This document shows positions 19,639 to 28,193 of a stretch of 28,193 nucleotides of DNA, piece after piece. A program made the position numbers and the translations under genes. Under the pieces are notes generated by a model. That model saw nothing but the letters and a program-made list of their open reading frames with translations. It did no database searches and was not told where the DNA came from. The DNA is from Suillus spraguei (taxonomy: Eukaryota > Basidiomycota > Agaricomycetes > Boletales > Suillaceae), in NCBI GenBank assembly GCA_016800925.1, contig JABCPU010000734.1, positions 1 to 28,193 on the forward strand. The letters run 5' to 3'. Positions within the stretch are counted from its first letter, which is position 1; each line of letters opens with the position of its first letter.

Positions 19639-20936
19639 ACATGAACACTTCTTCCATGTCCACTTGTGACATAAAAATCTGGCGCACTTGGGCCTGGCCA
19701 TCACTCATGAAGCAGGGCATATACCGAACAAAAATTCAATGCAGAGAAGACTGGAGGAGAACGGTTATACCTTCTCCGAACCTGGACACTGATCTGGTGA
19801 TGGCGTGCGATCGCTTGGCTGATGTACTCATAAAGGCATATAAAAATCCCAGTGGTCTTCCTGCAGATGTTGAAAATGTGTTTGATCATTCAAATTCCTT
19901 CATGACAGTTAAGATACAGATTGATATTGCAAGATATAGCAAATTGATATCCCAAAGAACACTGGGCATAATGAGGAGAAAGAGGAGAAGTTGCTTGAGA
20001 GGTGTCCTCCTGGCCATGAGGGCACAAAGGTGGTGGACAAACCTGCCACAATTATCGATGTTTCCGGTACCATCATCGCATGGTACCTTCCGGACGCCCT
20101 GACCGAGACCACCCAGGTGCGTAATGTGTAGATTGTTACTCAATGGATATTGAATATCAAATGGTACCTACAGAAGGAAATCAGGGTGGCCACCGATTTG
20201 CTGGGTCCAAGCCTCGAAAAAAGTGTAAAGGCTGATGGCAATTGGTGATATAATCAAGAATGGTTCAAACAGGGCTCGAAAATGTTGGGTCAACTCCCGG
20301 ATGCATCAATTTATCTCCGGCATGGTTTCAACAGGGCCACGAGGTAGGATGTGATGAGATGGTGATTTCTGGAGTCAAACTCACCAATCCCATAGAATCT
20401 GTCAGATCCAGAGGTTCCGCATCATTGAAGGGACCCTCCTCCGAGAATATCCTGAAAGCTATTGCAAGGCCGGCAGCCATCGCATCGGCGGCACTCAGGG
20501 TCATGCATCCTCAGCAGTATTTTGCAGGGTTACGAGCCTTGTCACACCTCGGAGATAAGGCAGTGAGCAAGGAACTGCCACAGATGCCAGAGACCCTGCA
20601 GTACTGGGCATCCGTGTTTAACAGCCTCCATCATTTCCAATCGGGAAACCCAATCATCGAGACCATTTATCGATTCCTGAATGCTTCGATATTCTCACCA
20701 CCGTGGGGAACTATTCTAATGCTCGGATGAGTATGCCAAGCCTTCAGCTGGAATTCAGGTATGATTCCGGCTGTATGATTGCATTTTCAGGAAGAATTGT
20801 GAGACATGGTGTTGATGGAGGGGAAGGGGATCGGATTGCTTGGGCATGGTATATGAGGGATTCTGTGCACATTTATGCCGGGGTTCCCTCATGTGGATGG
20901 GCTATGGTTGAAGGCCGCATACTAACCACGGTGTGA
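19639..20936 (+). pseudogene. TET/JBP-like 2OG-Fe(II) oxygenase-like gene, decayed
   Basis: Starts MNTSSMSTCDIKIW. Exon 1 ends IIAWYLPDALTETTQ at 20116; a 57-base intron (20117-20173, GTGCGT...CTACAG) follows. Downstream blocks: CINLSPAWFQQGHEV, KAIARPAAIASAALRVMHPQ, YWASVFNSLHHF, then DILTTVGNYSNARMSMP, YDSGCMIAFSGRIVRHGV and WAWYMRDSVHIYAGVP, ending at TGA. The last blocks look like the double-stranded beta-helix of the basidiomycete TET/JBP-like oxygenases, which use HxD...H to bind Fe(II) and act on 5-methylcytosine. The distal His (VRHGV) is present. Where HRD is expected I read YRF (20668-20676). TGA at 20246-20248 and three frame changes make it a pseudogene. Family assignment is from memory of the sequence style, so moderately sure. 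Confidence 0.6.
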
Positions 20937-21019
20937 AAGATCAAAGAAGTTGAAAGAGTTGTGACCCATGTTAGTAGCAACACACGAATACCATGTACCA
21001 ATTAGAGCATCAACAGTTC

Positions 21020-22350
21020 TGGAACTCAAGTCGGAAGTCGAGTTCCATGAATTGAGTCCCTAACTCTGTGTATATCGGGACTTGGGACTCGATCCTCGAA
21101 ATTAGGACTCAATGATCGATAGTCCGAATTCAGGCTTCACACTCGGGACTCAGGAAAGTGTGAGGCAACAGACTTTGATTCACACATTGTGACTGCCGAA
21201 CACCAAACACCGGCAGCCAGCACTCGGGACTCAGGACTGACACCAATGTGAAAAATATGAATTCACATATAGTGAGTGCCAAATCCCAAACTCCGGCAGC
21301 CGGAGCTTGGGACTCGGGACTCAGAACAATGTGAAAGATGTGAATTCACATATCATAAATGACGAACTCCGAATCCCGGCAGCCGGCACTCGGGACTCGG
21401 GACTCAGAATAATGTGCAAGTCATTGATCCACACATGTTGAGGGCCGAACTCCGAACCCCGGCAGCCAGCGGTCGGGACTTGGGACTCAGAAGAACGAGA
21501 AAGATATTGATTCCTACATGTAAAGTGCCGAACGCCGAATGCCGAACCCTGTGAAAGATACTGATTCCCACATATCAAGTGGCGAACCCGGAACCCCGGC
21601 AGTTGGAACTCGGGACTCGGGACACACAACATTGTGAATGATATTGATGCACACATGTTAAGTGCCGAATGCCGACTGCCGAGCCCCGGCACCTGGAACT
21701 CGGCACTCGGCACTCACAATAATCCACACATGTTGAGTGCCGAACCCTGAACTCCGGCAGCCGGAACTCGGGACTCACAACATTGTGAAAGATACTGATT
21801 CCCATATGTAAAGTGCCTAACCCCGAACCCCGGCAGCCGGAACTCAGGACTCGGGACACACAACATTGTGAATGATATTGATGCACACATGTTAAGTCCC
21901 GAATGCCGACTGCCGAGCCCCGGCACCCGGAACTTGGCACTCGGCACTCAGAATAATCCAAACATGTTGGGTGCCGAACCCCGAACTCCGGCAGCCGGGA
22001 CTCGGGACTCAGGACTCACAACATTGTGAATGATATGGATGCACACATGTGAAGTGCCGAACGCCCGACTGCCGAGGCCCGGCACCCGGAACTCGGGACT
22101 CGGCACTCAGAATAATGTGAAAGTTATTGATCCACATATGTTGACTGCCGAACCCCGCACTGTCGCACAGATATCTATTTCGTCTCGAACCTTGATTGCT
22201 GAACCCCAAACCATGAATCCGGTAGTCCACAATTGTGGGGTTCGGGGTTCGGTACCTAAGATTCATGACTCGCCACTCAGAAATATGTGAGGCAATCTTG
22301 CCATTCGGAAGTCGAGTCCCATGAATTGAGTCCCAAACTCTAAGTACCAT
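21020..22350. repeat. Minisatellite array 2 with flanking repeats
   Basis: The same monomer family and orientation as array 1. About 13 units of 55-92 bp start near 21193, 21276, 21361, 21445, 21525, 21580, 21663, 21738, 21815, 21897, 21972, 22053 and 22145. Three-unit blocks at about 21576-21811 and 21812-22047 are near-copies, so there is a higher-order repeat of about 236 bp. A sequence with CGGAAGTCGAGT and CATGAATTGAGTCCC occurs just outside both ends (21030 and 22310). Confidence 0.9.
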
Positions 22351-22507
22351 TGCACTCAGGCATTCGCCACTCAGCATTTGGGATTTAGGACTCTACATCC
22401 GGATCTTGACATCCAGTCCTCGAAATCCAGAACAAAATATTTGGGAGTCAAGACAATCATTTGGACGGAATAAAATATTTTACATCATGTATGAAATGAA
22501 GACCATT

Positions 22508-23264
22508 CTAATCTAAACACAGTGAAGAGGACTCCACTCCCCTGCCTCTCTTCAATCTCTGTAGCATGTCAGTGTACATCTTCACCTCTGCCATCTTCTC
22601 ATGGATACCCTCATCTTGCTCCTCCATCAATGCTACCAGGCGTGCTCGAATCATCTTAAGTCCCATCACTGATGGGCCTGATGAGTCATTTACCTCCTCA
22701 GGAAGAACCAAACCATCATCCTCAACTCCATTTACCATCCAATGCTGGTAGTGAACGACACAGGACCTCATGATCTGACCCCATTGCCATGGTTCATTCG
22801 GAATTTTGGTGTGTCCCATCCACCATGGAGTATCATAGCTGGGAATAATCTGGGATGGATGTCCCGGAGCTGCGACATCATCAAACTGACATAGGTGGGA
22901 TGAAAAGATGTGGTCTGGAACAGTGTTCCAGGTGAGCATGGGATACAATGTCAGGACATGAGCGACGGGGCTTGGAACAACAGAAACGATGTTCCTTGCA
23001 GCTGAGTACTGCAGGAGTGGCATAACAAATGTCTGTTGGAAATCTCAGCATTGCCCAAAAAGTCAGCTGGTCATCCGGTCATCAGTCACTTACATTGATT
23101 TCCCATTGCACCCCGGCTTTAAAGTACATGATCCGGGCAGAAGAGGGAGGGTTGTTAGCAGCCTCCATCTGATATTGAGAGATACATGCGCGGATGCGCG
23201 ATGCAGCCATATTCAAAGTACAAGAAATATCTTGAAGGTTCAGCTTCATGGGTTGCCAGTGAAT
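22508..23264 (-). CDS. Unnamed two-exon gene, copy 2 (5'-truncated)
   Basis: Exon 1 part (23264-23094) ends VQWEIN. A 61-base intron (23093-23033, GTAAGT...CAG) follows, and exon 2 (23032-22508) reads TFVMPLLQYSAARNI to a TAG after ESSSLCLD. Exon 2 is fully open for 175 codons, the cleanest coding sequence in the window. Its C-terminus, absent from copy 1, is a predicted coiled coil (ALMEEQDEGIHEKMAEVKMY, DMLQRLKRG). The homology to copy 1 ends at about 23264, so the 5' end of the gene is missing here. I know no domain. Trp-rich patches (TPWWMGHTKI, EPWQWGQIM) are conserved between copies. It may be a captured gene of a large element, or host. Confidence 0.6.
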
Positions 23265-24530
23265 CACTTCACAGCAACTTCACAGCAACTATGGCAACTT
23301 ACCATTCAACTGGTATATGACTCATTACCCAATGATCATCATGCTTCTTGTGCATACATTCTCATCTTCTTTCATTTCCTGTATGCATGTCTTTCTATTT
23401 GTCATCGTTCCTGGACCTCTGACTTACCTATGCATGTTCCTCTTTCCTCTCATCTCATTCATCCATTGTACTTGTGACTCATTCTGACTTGGCAATGCAC
23501 ATGCATCTTTCTATTGATATCTGACTCCTCACATAATTCAAGCTCAGCCTCCAATTCTTATCCTGCTCCCTATAAATACTCATTGGATAGCCTTTGTACT
23601 TCTTTAACTTTGAATCTACTTGGTCTTGAACCCTGAAATCCTCTTCAGTAAGCTTCTGATCAGCTTTCTGTCTTGGTCTGAACTTCACTTGAGCTTATTG
23701 CTTTTGCGTCTTTAACATCACTGGACTTTAACCCCTGTCATCATCCCAGATAGCTATTACATCAAAACAGATGAATAGCTAGTCTCTGAGTCATTCTGTC
23801 TAAGCCTAGCACACCACTAGCCTCACACAATGCAACTTAGGCCTCCAGCCTAAGGAGACAAGATATACATGAACAGGATAGCCTTATTGGGCATTTGTTG
23901 CAGACTCCACCCAAGTTTGCTAACAGGTGCTGTTGGGCACATCAGTGCTGTTGTGCACAGTGAGGCTCAATGGGTGTCTGGGGTCTTTTCAGGGTGCCAC
24001 TTTGGTAAGTGACTAAGCTGTTTAGTACAGTCATCAATCAGCATTTGAGACACAAAATTGAAAATTGAATCACTGTGCTTTTACAACACTCCATAAAAAC
24101 TCAGTAGTGTTTTTCTTGGCAAGTAGCATATGTCAAAATTGCATATCTGAAGTTTCAGAGAAAAATATACAATTGTTTGTGCACAACATTCAAAATGGTG
24201 AGGAGGACCTCTTTTTTGCCCATTAGCACACCATGAGACATGACTCATTAACTAATCTTTCCTTATCAAACATTAGCAAAATTAATATTACTCCGTCTCA
24301 TCTGCAGCTGCTTGCATTGATAGAGTCTCACCACACATTTAATTCTCAATGCTGAACAACTTGAATACATGTTATGGACAGCTGAACACTTGCCAATACA
24401 ATTGTCATATTTTGTGTGTTGTCACACTGTTGGATATTGAACACATAGAATTAAATTTTAAATGAGCTAAAATTAAGACTTTTGACGGTACAAACATACA
24501 TTTTGAGCAATATTTACAGCTGTGTGCATA
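23265..24530. other. Gene-free stretch, possible LTR or promoter remnant
   Basis: No coding frame is credible. A strong TATA box with context CCTATAAATACTCATTGG lies near 23570. Pyrimidine-rich sequence surrounds it (23330-23700), as in a promoter or LTR, but I found no second copy or paired ends. 24000-24530 is AT-rich with nothing recognisable. An imperfect doublet CACTTCACAGCAACTTCACA starts the stretch at 23268. Confidence 0.4.
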
Positions 24531-24534
24531 TATA

Positions 24535-24583
24535 ATGGCACTGGCGTGTTGTGGAAAATCGTAATTGAGGATTTGGGACTTTG
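24535..24583 (+). repeat. Left terminal inverted repeat
   Basis: Pairs with 28131-28180 in reverse complement over about 48 positions, with four or five transitions and two one-base gaps. It lies 122 bases upstream of the transposase ATG and is preceded by TA. Confidence 0.85.
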
Positions 24584-25424
24584 AAAATTTTCACCGTTTT
24601 GAGACTTAGAGCAAAATTTAAACAATTGCACCACATCGGACAACAATACACCTAGTATGGTCAACCAAAAGATCTCATCTGACGTCAAACTCGCTGCCAT
24701 TTGCCTGTATGAGCAAGATATCCTTAGTCTTCGTGAAATCCTTGATTGTGTCAGCTTCTCGAGATGCACATTCTTCTGCATCTGAAAGCTCTATCAGCAC
24801 ACCGGCGATGTAGTCAAACCACGGAGTGAATTCACAGGTCATCCGAGGAAGCTGAATCTTGAGGATGTTCAGTACCTTGTGGAACTGGTCCACCACCAGC
24901 CAGATTGGTTTCTCGACGAGATCACTTGACTCATGTTATGCAACCGCTTCCTTGCACTCCACTACACCATCATCCACCGCGAGCTCCATCGTGCAGGCGT
25001 TTCCCTCAAAAAGCTCTGTAAAATCACCAAAGAATGAAATGAAGATCTCCATGCTGACTACATGCAACGGATGGCCCAATACATGCCTGATGAACTTTGC
25101 TTCATCGACGAGACTTCGGTAGATGAACGTACCTCATTCCGGAGATATGGCCAGGCAAAGAAGTGCAAATGTGCCAGCATGAAAGGCATTTTTGTGCAAG
25201 GAAGGCGGCTGACAGCTGTTGCAGCTATGTCTGTTGACGGAGTCATTGCTGGCCACATCGTAGAGGGTTCATTACGTCGAAAGGGTTACTTACACTTTCT
25301 AGAACATTCAGTTGTGAGCTCCGACATTCATGCTAAGGTGGCTATCACATTATACTCATTGTCTCTATCTAGTTTCCTCAGTGCGAGGCATATCCTGGCA
25401 AAAACAGTGTTCTTGTCATGGATA

Positions 25425-25909
25425 ATGCTTGTTACAGTTGTACGTGCCCCTATTCATTTTCTCTTTATCTTCTTACTTGTATATTATGTCACATGACTCT
25501 GACTCACATGCTCAACGCATCTGTACAACACATGCCTTCCTTATTAGGATACGCAGTTACATTCTCACGGTTACTTGGTCTGTGCGCACATATTGGCCTA
25601 TTTAAGCACAGTGTACTTGTAGCAGATTCCTTACCTTAATCTTACTGGGTTTTACCTGGAACTTCCCTCGCTTAGGTCTCCAACCTAAGTCGTCCTTGAA
25701 TCGTCTCTAAGTCTAAGCACTCCTTAGCCTTAGTCTCTATTCTCGTAAGAACCTCTTGGACTTATCCTTGAGGCCAGACCCTTGATCGTACTCGGAACGC
25801 GTTCCTTGTACTTTCACCTTGTCCTCTTCTGGACATTGTAGGACTTCCCAGCAGACCGACTGTGTCTTTTCACTGTCGCTGGTGACGCCACCCCAGTCAT
25901 AACAATGCT
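25425..25909. repeat. 5-bp target site duplication around solo LTR
   Basis: ATGCT occurs at 25425-25429 and again at 25905-25909, exactly bracketing the LTR. Removing the LTR and one ATGCT restores the transposase frame MDNAHIHHGEE. Confidence 0.95.
25430..25904 (+). repeat. Solo LTR of the chromovirus family
   Basis: 475 bp from TGTTACAG to CATAACA, homologous to the LTR at 6696-7170 in opposite orientation, with no internal element sequence. It is best explained by insertion of a full element followed by LTR-LTR recombination. A TATA box TATTTAAG (25599-25606) and the predicted start ACCTTAATCTT (25633) keep the 34-base spacing of the other copy. Confidence 0.95.
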
Positions 25910-26317
25910 CACATTCATCATGGGGAAGAAATCTGCGAGCTGGCGGAGAGATTTGGTATGTCGTTAATTTTACCAGGACTCATTATCTCATGGTTTCTTA
26001 GGTGTTTGAATCAGATTTCTCCCACTGTACTCGCCAGATTTGAACCCAATAGAAGAAGCCTTCTCCAAGATCAAATCTTGGATTCGTCGGAACCACAACC
26101 TCTTCGCAATGGGCATGGACAGTATTTTCTATAACTTGCGTGAGGTACTAGACATTATCACAGCTGATGATGCTGAAGGTTACATTCGCCACTCGGGCTA
26201 TTTCTAGAGTACAACATTTGGGATACAGTTACAGCAATGTTATAATACACTTCAACCTTTGACTCTTGCTAGCAGCAAAACAGACATGCAACGGAGAACT
26301 GAAAAACATAGGTATAA

Positions 26318-27978
26318 TTACTCGCCGCACCAATGACAAACAGCATCCTTGAGTTGTGTGAGCTCACCACAAAGTATCCCAATAGTTTTGAGATCATCCA
26401 AAGAAGCGAAGCGAAGAGAATGCGATGATGTGAACCTATTATTTGAGAGTTTGGTTTGCAGAGCATCGGAAACATCAAAAGCCACACAAAAATCAGCAAG
26501 ACTATCCTTGGCCCGGGAGTAGCAAGCTGAGTTGGTAGCAGCAAGGATGCAGTAGTAGCATGCACACCAGGGAGCTGTGAGGCTGCAGGAATATGGGTTG
26601 GAACAGGATCCATGGCTTGGAGAGGCTGGAACATTTCAGGTGGGAAATTAACATTGATAACAGGTTGAGATGGTGTGAGAGGACTCGGAGCAGTCACAGC
26701 CTTTGCCTTTGTTTGTTCATCGAGTTGTTGATGACGAATAGACAGAAGTGATGGGTGACCAAGTAGTTCGGTGGGAATGATGCTAAAGTGGGCGTGATTT
26801 GGAGGCATCTCGATTGTTGCATATTCGGCACCTTTGAGCTAACCCAATATATTCAGCAAGGGCAACTCGAACATGAAAAAACATGTTGGGGTACCATTGC
26901 TGAACCCCAACACTCGAGAAGGGGGAAGGAGAGGCCAACATGGGACCTGCCATCAGCTGCATTGATGTAGCAGTGTTCACTGGGGCACCCAGGTTTCTTG
27001 TGGCAAACCCATTGGTTACGCAGATCTCGGATGTTCTTATTGAGAGATTTGTCACTATCATCAATGTCACTGGCTTTTGGTGCCTAGTACAAATCATGTA
27101 AGCTCCGGTGCAATGACTCAGAGTATAACATCATACTTGAGTCTTCTTTTTCTTGTCATTCTTTTTCTTCCTCTTCTTCCTCGGTTCATCGGAATCATTA
27201 TCTGTGCTGCTGCCAGTAGAATCTATATCTCATCCATTTTCTTTATCTGAAGGATGTCCCTTGCACTGTGATAGGACAATATTGGCTGGTGAGCTCAATA
27301 CATCACACAAACATTGTCAGTGACGAAATTAGTACCTTGAGAACACAAAGTTCTTGCATATACAGTGATGCTGTGAGTCCCTTTGCCTTCGTGATATGTC
27401 TGATAAATTCTTCATAGTCTTTTTCATTAGACAGTGACATCGGAGTTGGTAAAATTTGAGGAATGGCATAAAGGGCTGTGTAATTATCATATGAAATCTT
27501 GTCTGGCTTGGTTTGCTCATCAATCTTCTGAAGAACCTGAGCCTTGAAAATGTCAAATGGCTCACTGAGATGGAGTTTCAAGTATGTATTGGTCCCTTTT
27601 CGCTTCTTCGGGTTGTCCTTTTCATTTCGGCAATAGGAAAGATTGAGATGTTGTACGTGACAATGAGAGACTCAGGTAGGGGTGACTCATCAGCTACCAT
27701 GGCCTGATGCTGCTTTGCTGCATTTTCTAGAGCATATAGTCAGACAAACTCAATCATTTTCCAGAAGAAACCTGATATATGCACTCATTTGTCCTTTTTT
27801 CTGCTGCTGCTGAGTTGGGGGTATAGCTATGGCTGGTACAGAAGCCTCCGGTGTAATCAGTCCATAGCATCTAGCTCATGGTCAATACTGTCTCGTGCCA
27901 ATAGTGCTTGTTCTGCAATGGCTGTAGACCCTGAGCTTCATCTGAATCTGATTTGGAGAGGCTCGAGGACAGTTCCAT
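26318..27978 (-). pseudogene. Second gene of the Tc1/mariner-type element: unnamed family with SAM-like tail
   Basis: Minus strand, convergent with the transposase; it ends TAA 26318-26320, 110 bases from the transposase stop. Likely start ATG 27978 (MELSSSLSKSDSDEAQ). Blocks: a folded-looking domain at about 27640-27340 (LHLSEPFDIFKAQVLQKID, ISYDNYTALYAIPQIL, NEKDYEEFIRHITKAKG); a lysine-rich putative nuclear localisation stretch (KKRKKKNDKKKKTQ) near 27140-27185; a 52-base intron (27135-27084); and a Trp/Cys/His block LRNQWVCHKKPG...CPSEHCYIN. A Pro/Thr-rich linker and a C-terminal helical part follow (DSLADFCVAFDVSDALQTKL, LRFASLDDLKTIGILCGELT) that looks like a SAM-type domain. I know the same architecture as an unnamed, expanded Agaricomycete family. 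There are several frame changes. Role unknown; a DNA- or RNA-binding accessory protein is possible. Confidence 0.55.
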
Positions 27979-28130
27979 GACATCTGTATCAAGTGTCATC
28001 TACAAATTCAGTGCTCTTAAATGCTTGGCCATTGCACAATTTATGAGGAACACGGTATAGCACAGTACAGATATAAAATCGATTATTGGGATTGCGACAC
28101 AGCATTATGTAACACAGAATGGTAAAAAAA

Positions 28131-28180
28131 ACTAAGTCCCGAATCTCAATTGTGATTTTCCCACAACATGCTAGTGCCAT
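28131..28180 (-). repeat. Right terminal inverted repeat
   Basis: Reverse complement of the left repeat at 24535-24583, followed by TA at 28181-28182. It defines the right end of the two-gene element, 13 bases before the window edge. Confidence 0.85.
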
Positions 28181-28193
28181 TAGTTTCGCAAAC

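Larger units (their letters stand above)
24657..26207 (+). pseudogene. Tc1/mariner-type DDE transposase, interrupted by solo LTR
   Basis: ATG 24657 opens a helix-turn-helix region (SSDVKLAAICLYEQDILS, LREILDCVSFSRCTFF), then GHPRKLNLEDVQYLVELV and the catalytic part: D in DELCFIDETSVDERT, D in NSVLVMDNAH, and E in YSPDLNPIEEAFSKIK. It ends RHSGYF-TAG. Introns are inferred at 25314-25372 (GTGAGC...CTAG) and 25956-26001 (GTATGT...TTAG). In-frame TGA codons sit at 24783, 24927, 25035 and 26007, the last where Arg is expected (GV-R-IRFLP). A 475-bp LTR is inserted directly after the second catalytic Asp (MDNA). If intact it would cut and paste the element at TA sites. It is dead as read. Confidence 0.9.
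24535..28180. mobile_element. Tc1/mariner-type element with two genes
   Basis: The left end (24535) and right end (28180, inverted) share a terminal inverted repeat of about 48 bases beginning ATGGCACTRGCRTGTTGTGG, and each is flanked by TA (24533-24534 and 28181-28182), the Tc1/mariner target duplication. Inside are a DDE_3-type transposase on plus and a second gene on minus, arranged tail to tail. There is no inner copy of the repeat after the transposase stop, so both genes lie in the same unit. Without the inserted LTR the element would be about 3.2 kb, long for this superfamily. Confidence 0.8.

Noticed and set aside
21321..21961. Overlapping long minus-strand open frames rich in SRVPSSGCRGS-type repeats
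   Set aside because: They coincide with minisatellite array 2; low TA content keeps several frames open, and the amino-acid repeats follow the DNA monomer. There is no gene context.
17440..22210. CRISPR-like array of regular repeats
   Set aside because: Units are diverged end to end with no conserved repeat / unique spacer pattern, and the genome is eukaryotic.
23265..23830. Copia-type or other LTR around the CCTATAAATACTC box
   Set aside because: Promoter-like composition only; no TG...CA ends, target duplication or second copy could be found in the window.
26208..26290. Right inverted repeat of a conventional short Tc1/mariner element
   Set aside because: Nothing matching AGTGCCAT or the TIR lies just after the transposase stop; the only match is at 28131-28180.
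1..28193. tRNA or rRNA genes
   Set aside because: I saw no A-box/B-box pair with a plausible cloverleaf and no rRNA-like sequence; this was by eye, so a small RNA could be missed.

Overview
The window looks like nuclear DNA from a filamentous basidiomycete, most likely an Agaricomycete. The evidence is short GT-AG introns of about 45-65 bases, a chromodomain Ty3/gypsy retrotransposon, a KDZ-type transposase with a CxC2-like cysteine cluster, and several gene families that I recognise only as expanded unnamed families of mushroom-forming fungi. I cannot name the species. It is a transposon graveyard: nearly every coding region carries premature stops or single-base frameshifts, and I see no clear housekeeping gene and no tRNA or rRNA gene.

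Layout. (1) 1-7170: a plus-strand scrap of gypsy RNase H, then a nearly complete minus-strand chromovirus (gag, protease, RT, RNase H, integrase, chromodomain and an extra downstream ORF) with one 475-bp LTR at 6696-7170. The LTR cuts into a host or element gene whose remainder lies at 7171-7951. (2) 8230-9130: non-coding, rich in the word TACCGCT. (3) 9133-20936: a block of decayed multi-exon genes: KDZ transposase (-), an unnamed family gene (+) divergent from it, a small acidic gene (-) divergent from a zinc-cluster/coiled-coil gene (+), and a TET/JBP-like 2OG-Fe(II) oxygenase-like gene (+). Tandem repeats separate them. (4) 17440-18690 and 21180-22210: two arrays of the same 75-92-bp minisatellite, with other repeats nearby. 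(5) 22508-23264: a second copy of the gene at 7171-7951, including its intron. (6) 24535-28180: a Tc1/mariner-type element bounded by long terminal inverted repeats and TA on both sides. It carries a DDE transposase on plus and a second, convergent, unrelated gene on minus. A solo LTR of the chromovirus family sits inside the transposase with a 5-bp target duplication.

How the parts relate. The order of events can be partly read. The chromovirus family was active after the Tc1/mariner element was in place, because its solo LTR interrupts the transposase. Its LTR structure (TATA box, predicted mRNA start 34 bases downstream, and an 11-base complement just inside the LTR) fits the self-priming mode of Tf1/sushi elements. 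The KDZ transposase and a TET/JBP-like oxygenase lie about 8 kb apart, which fits the reported association of these two families in basidiomycetes. Many stops are TGA where arginine (CGA) is expected, consistent with CpG deamination of methylated repeats.
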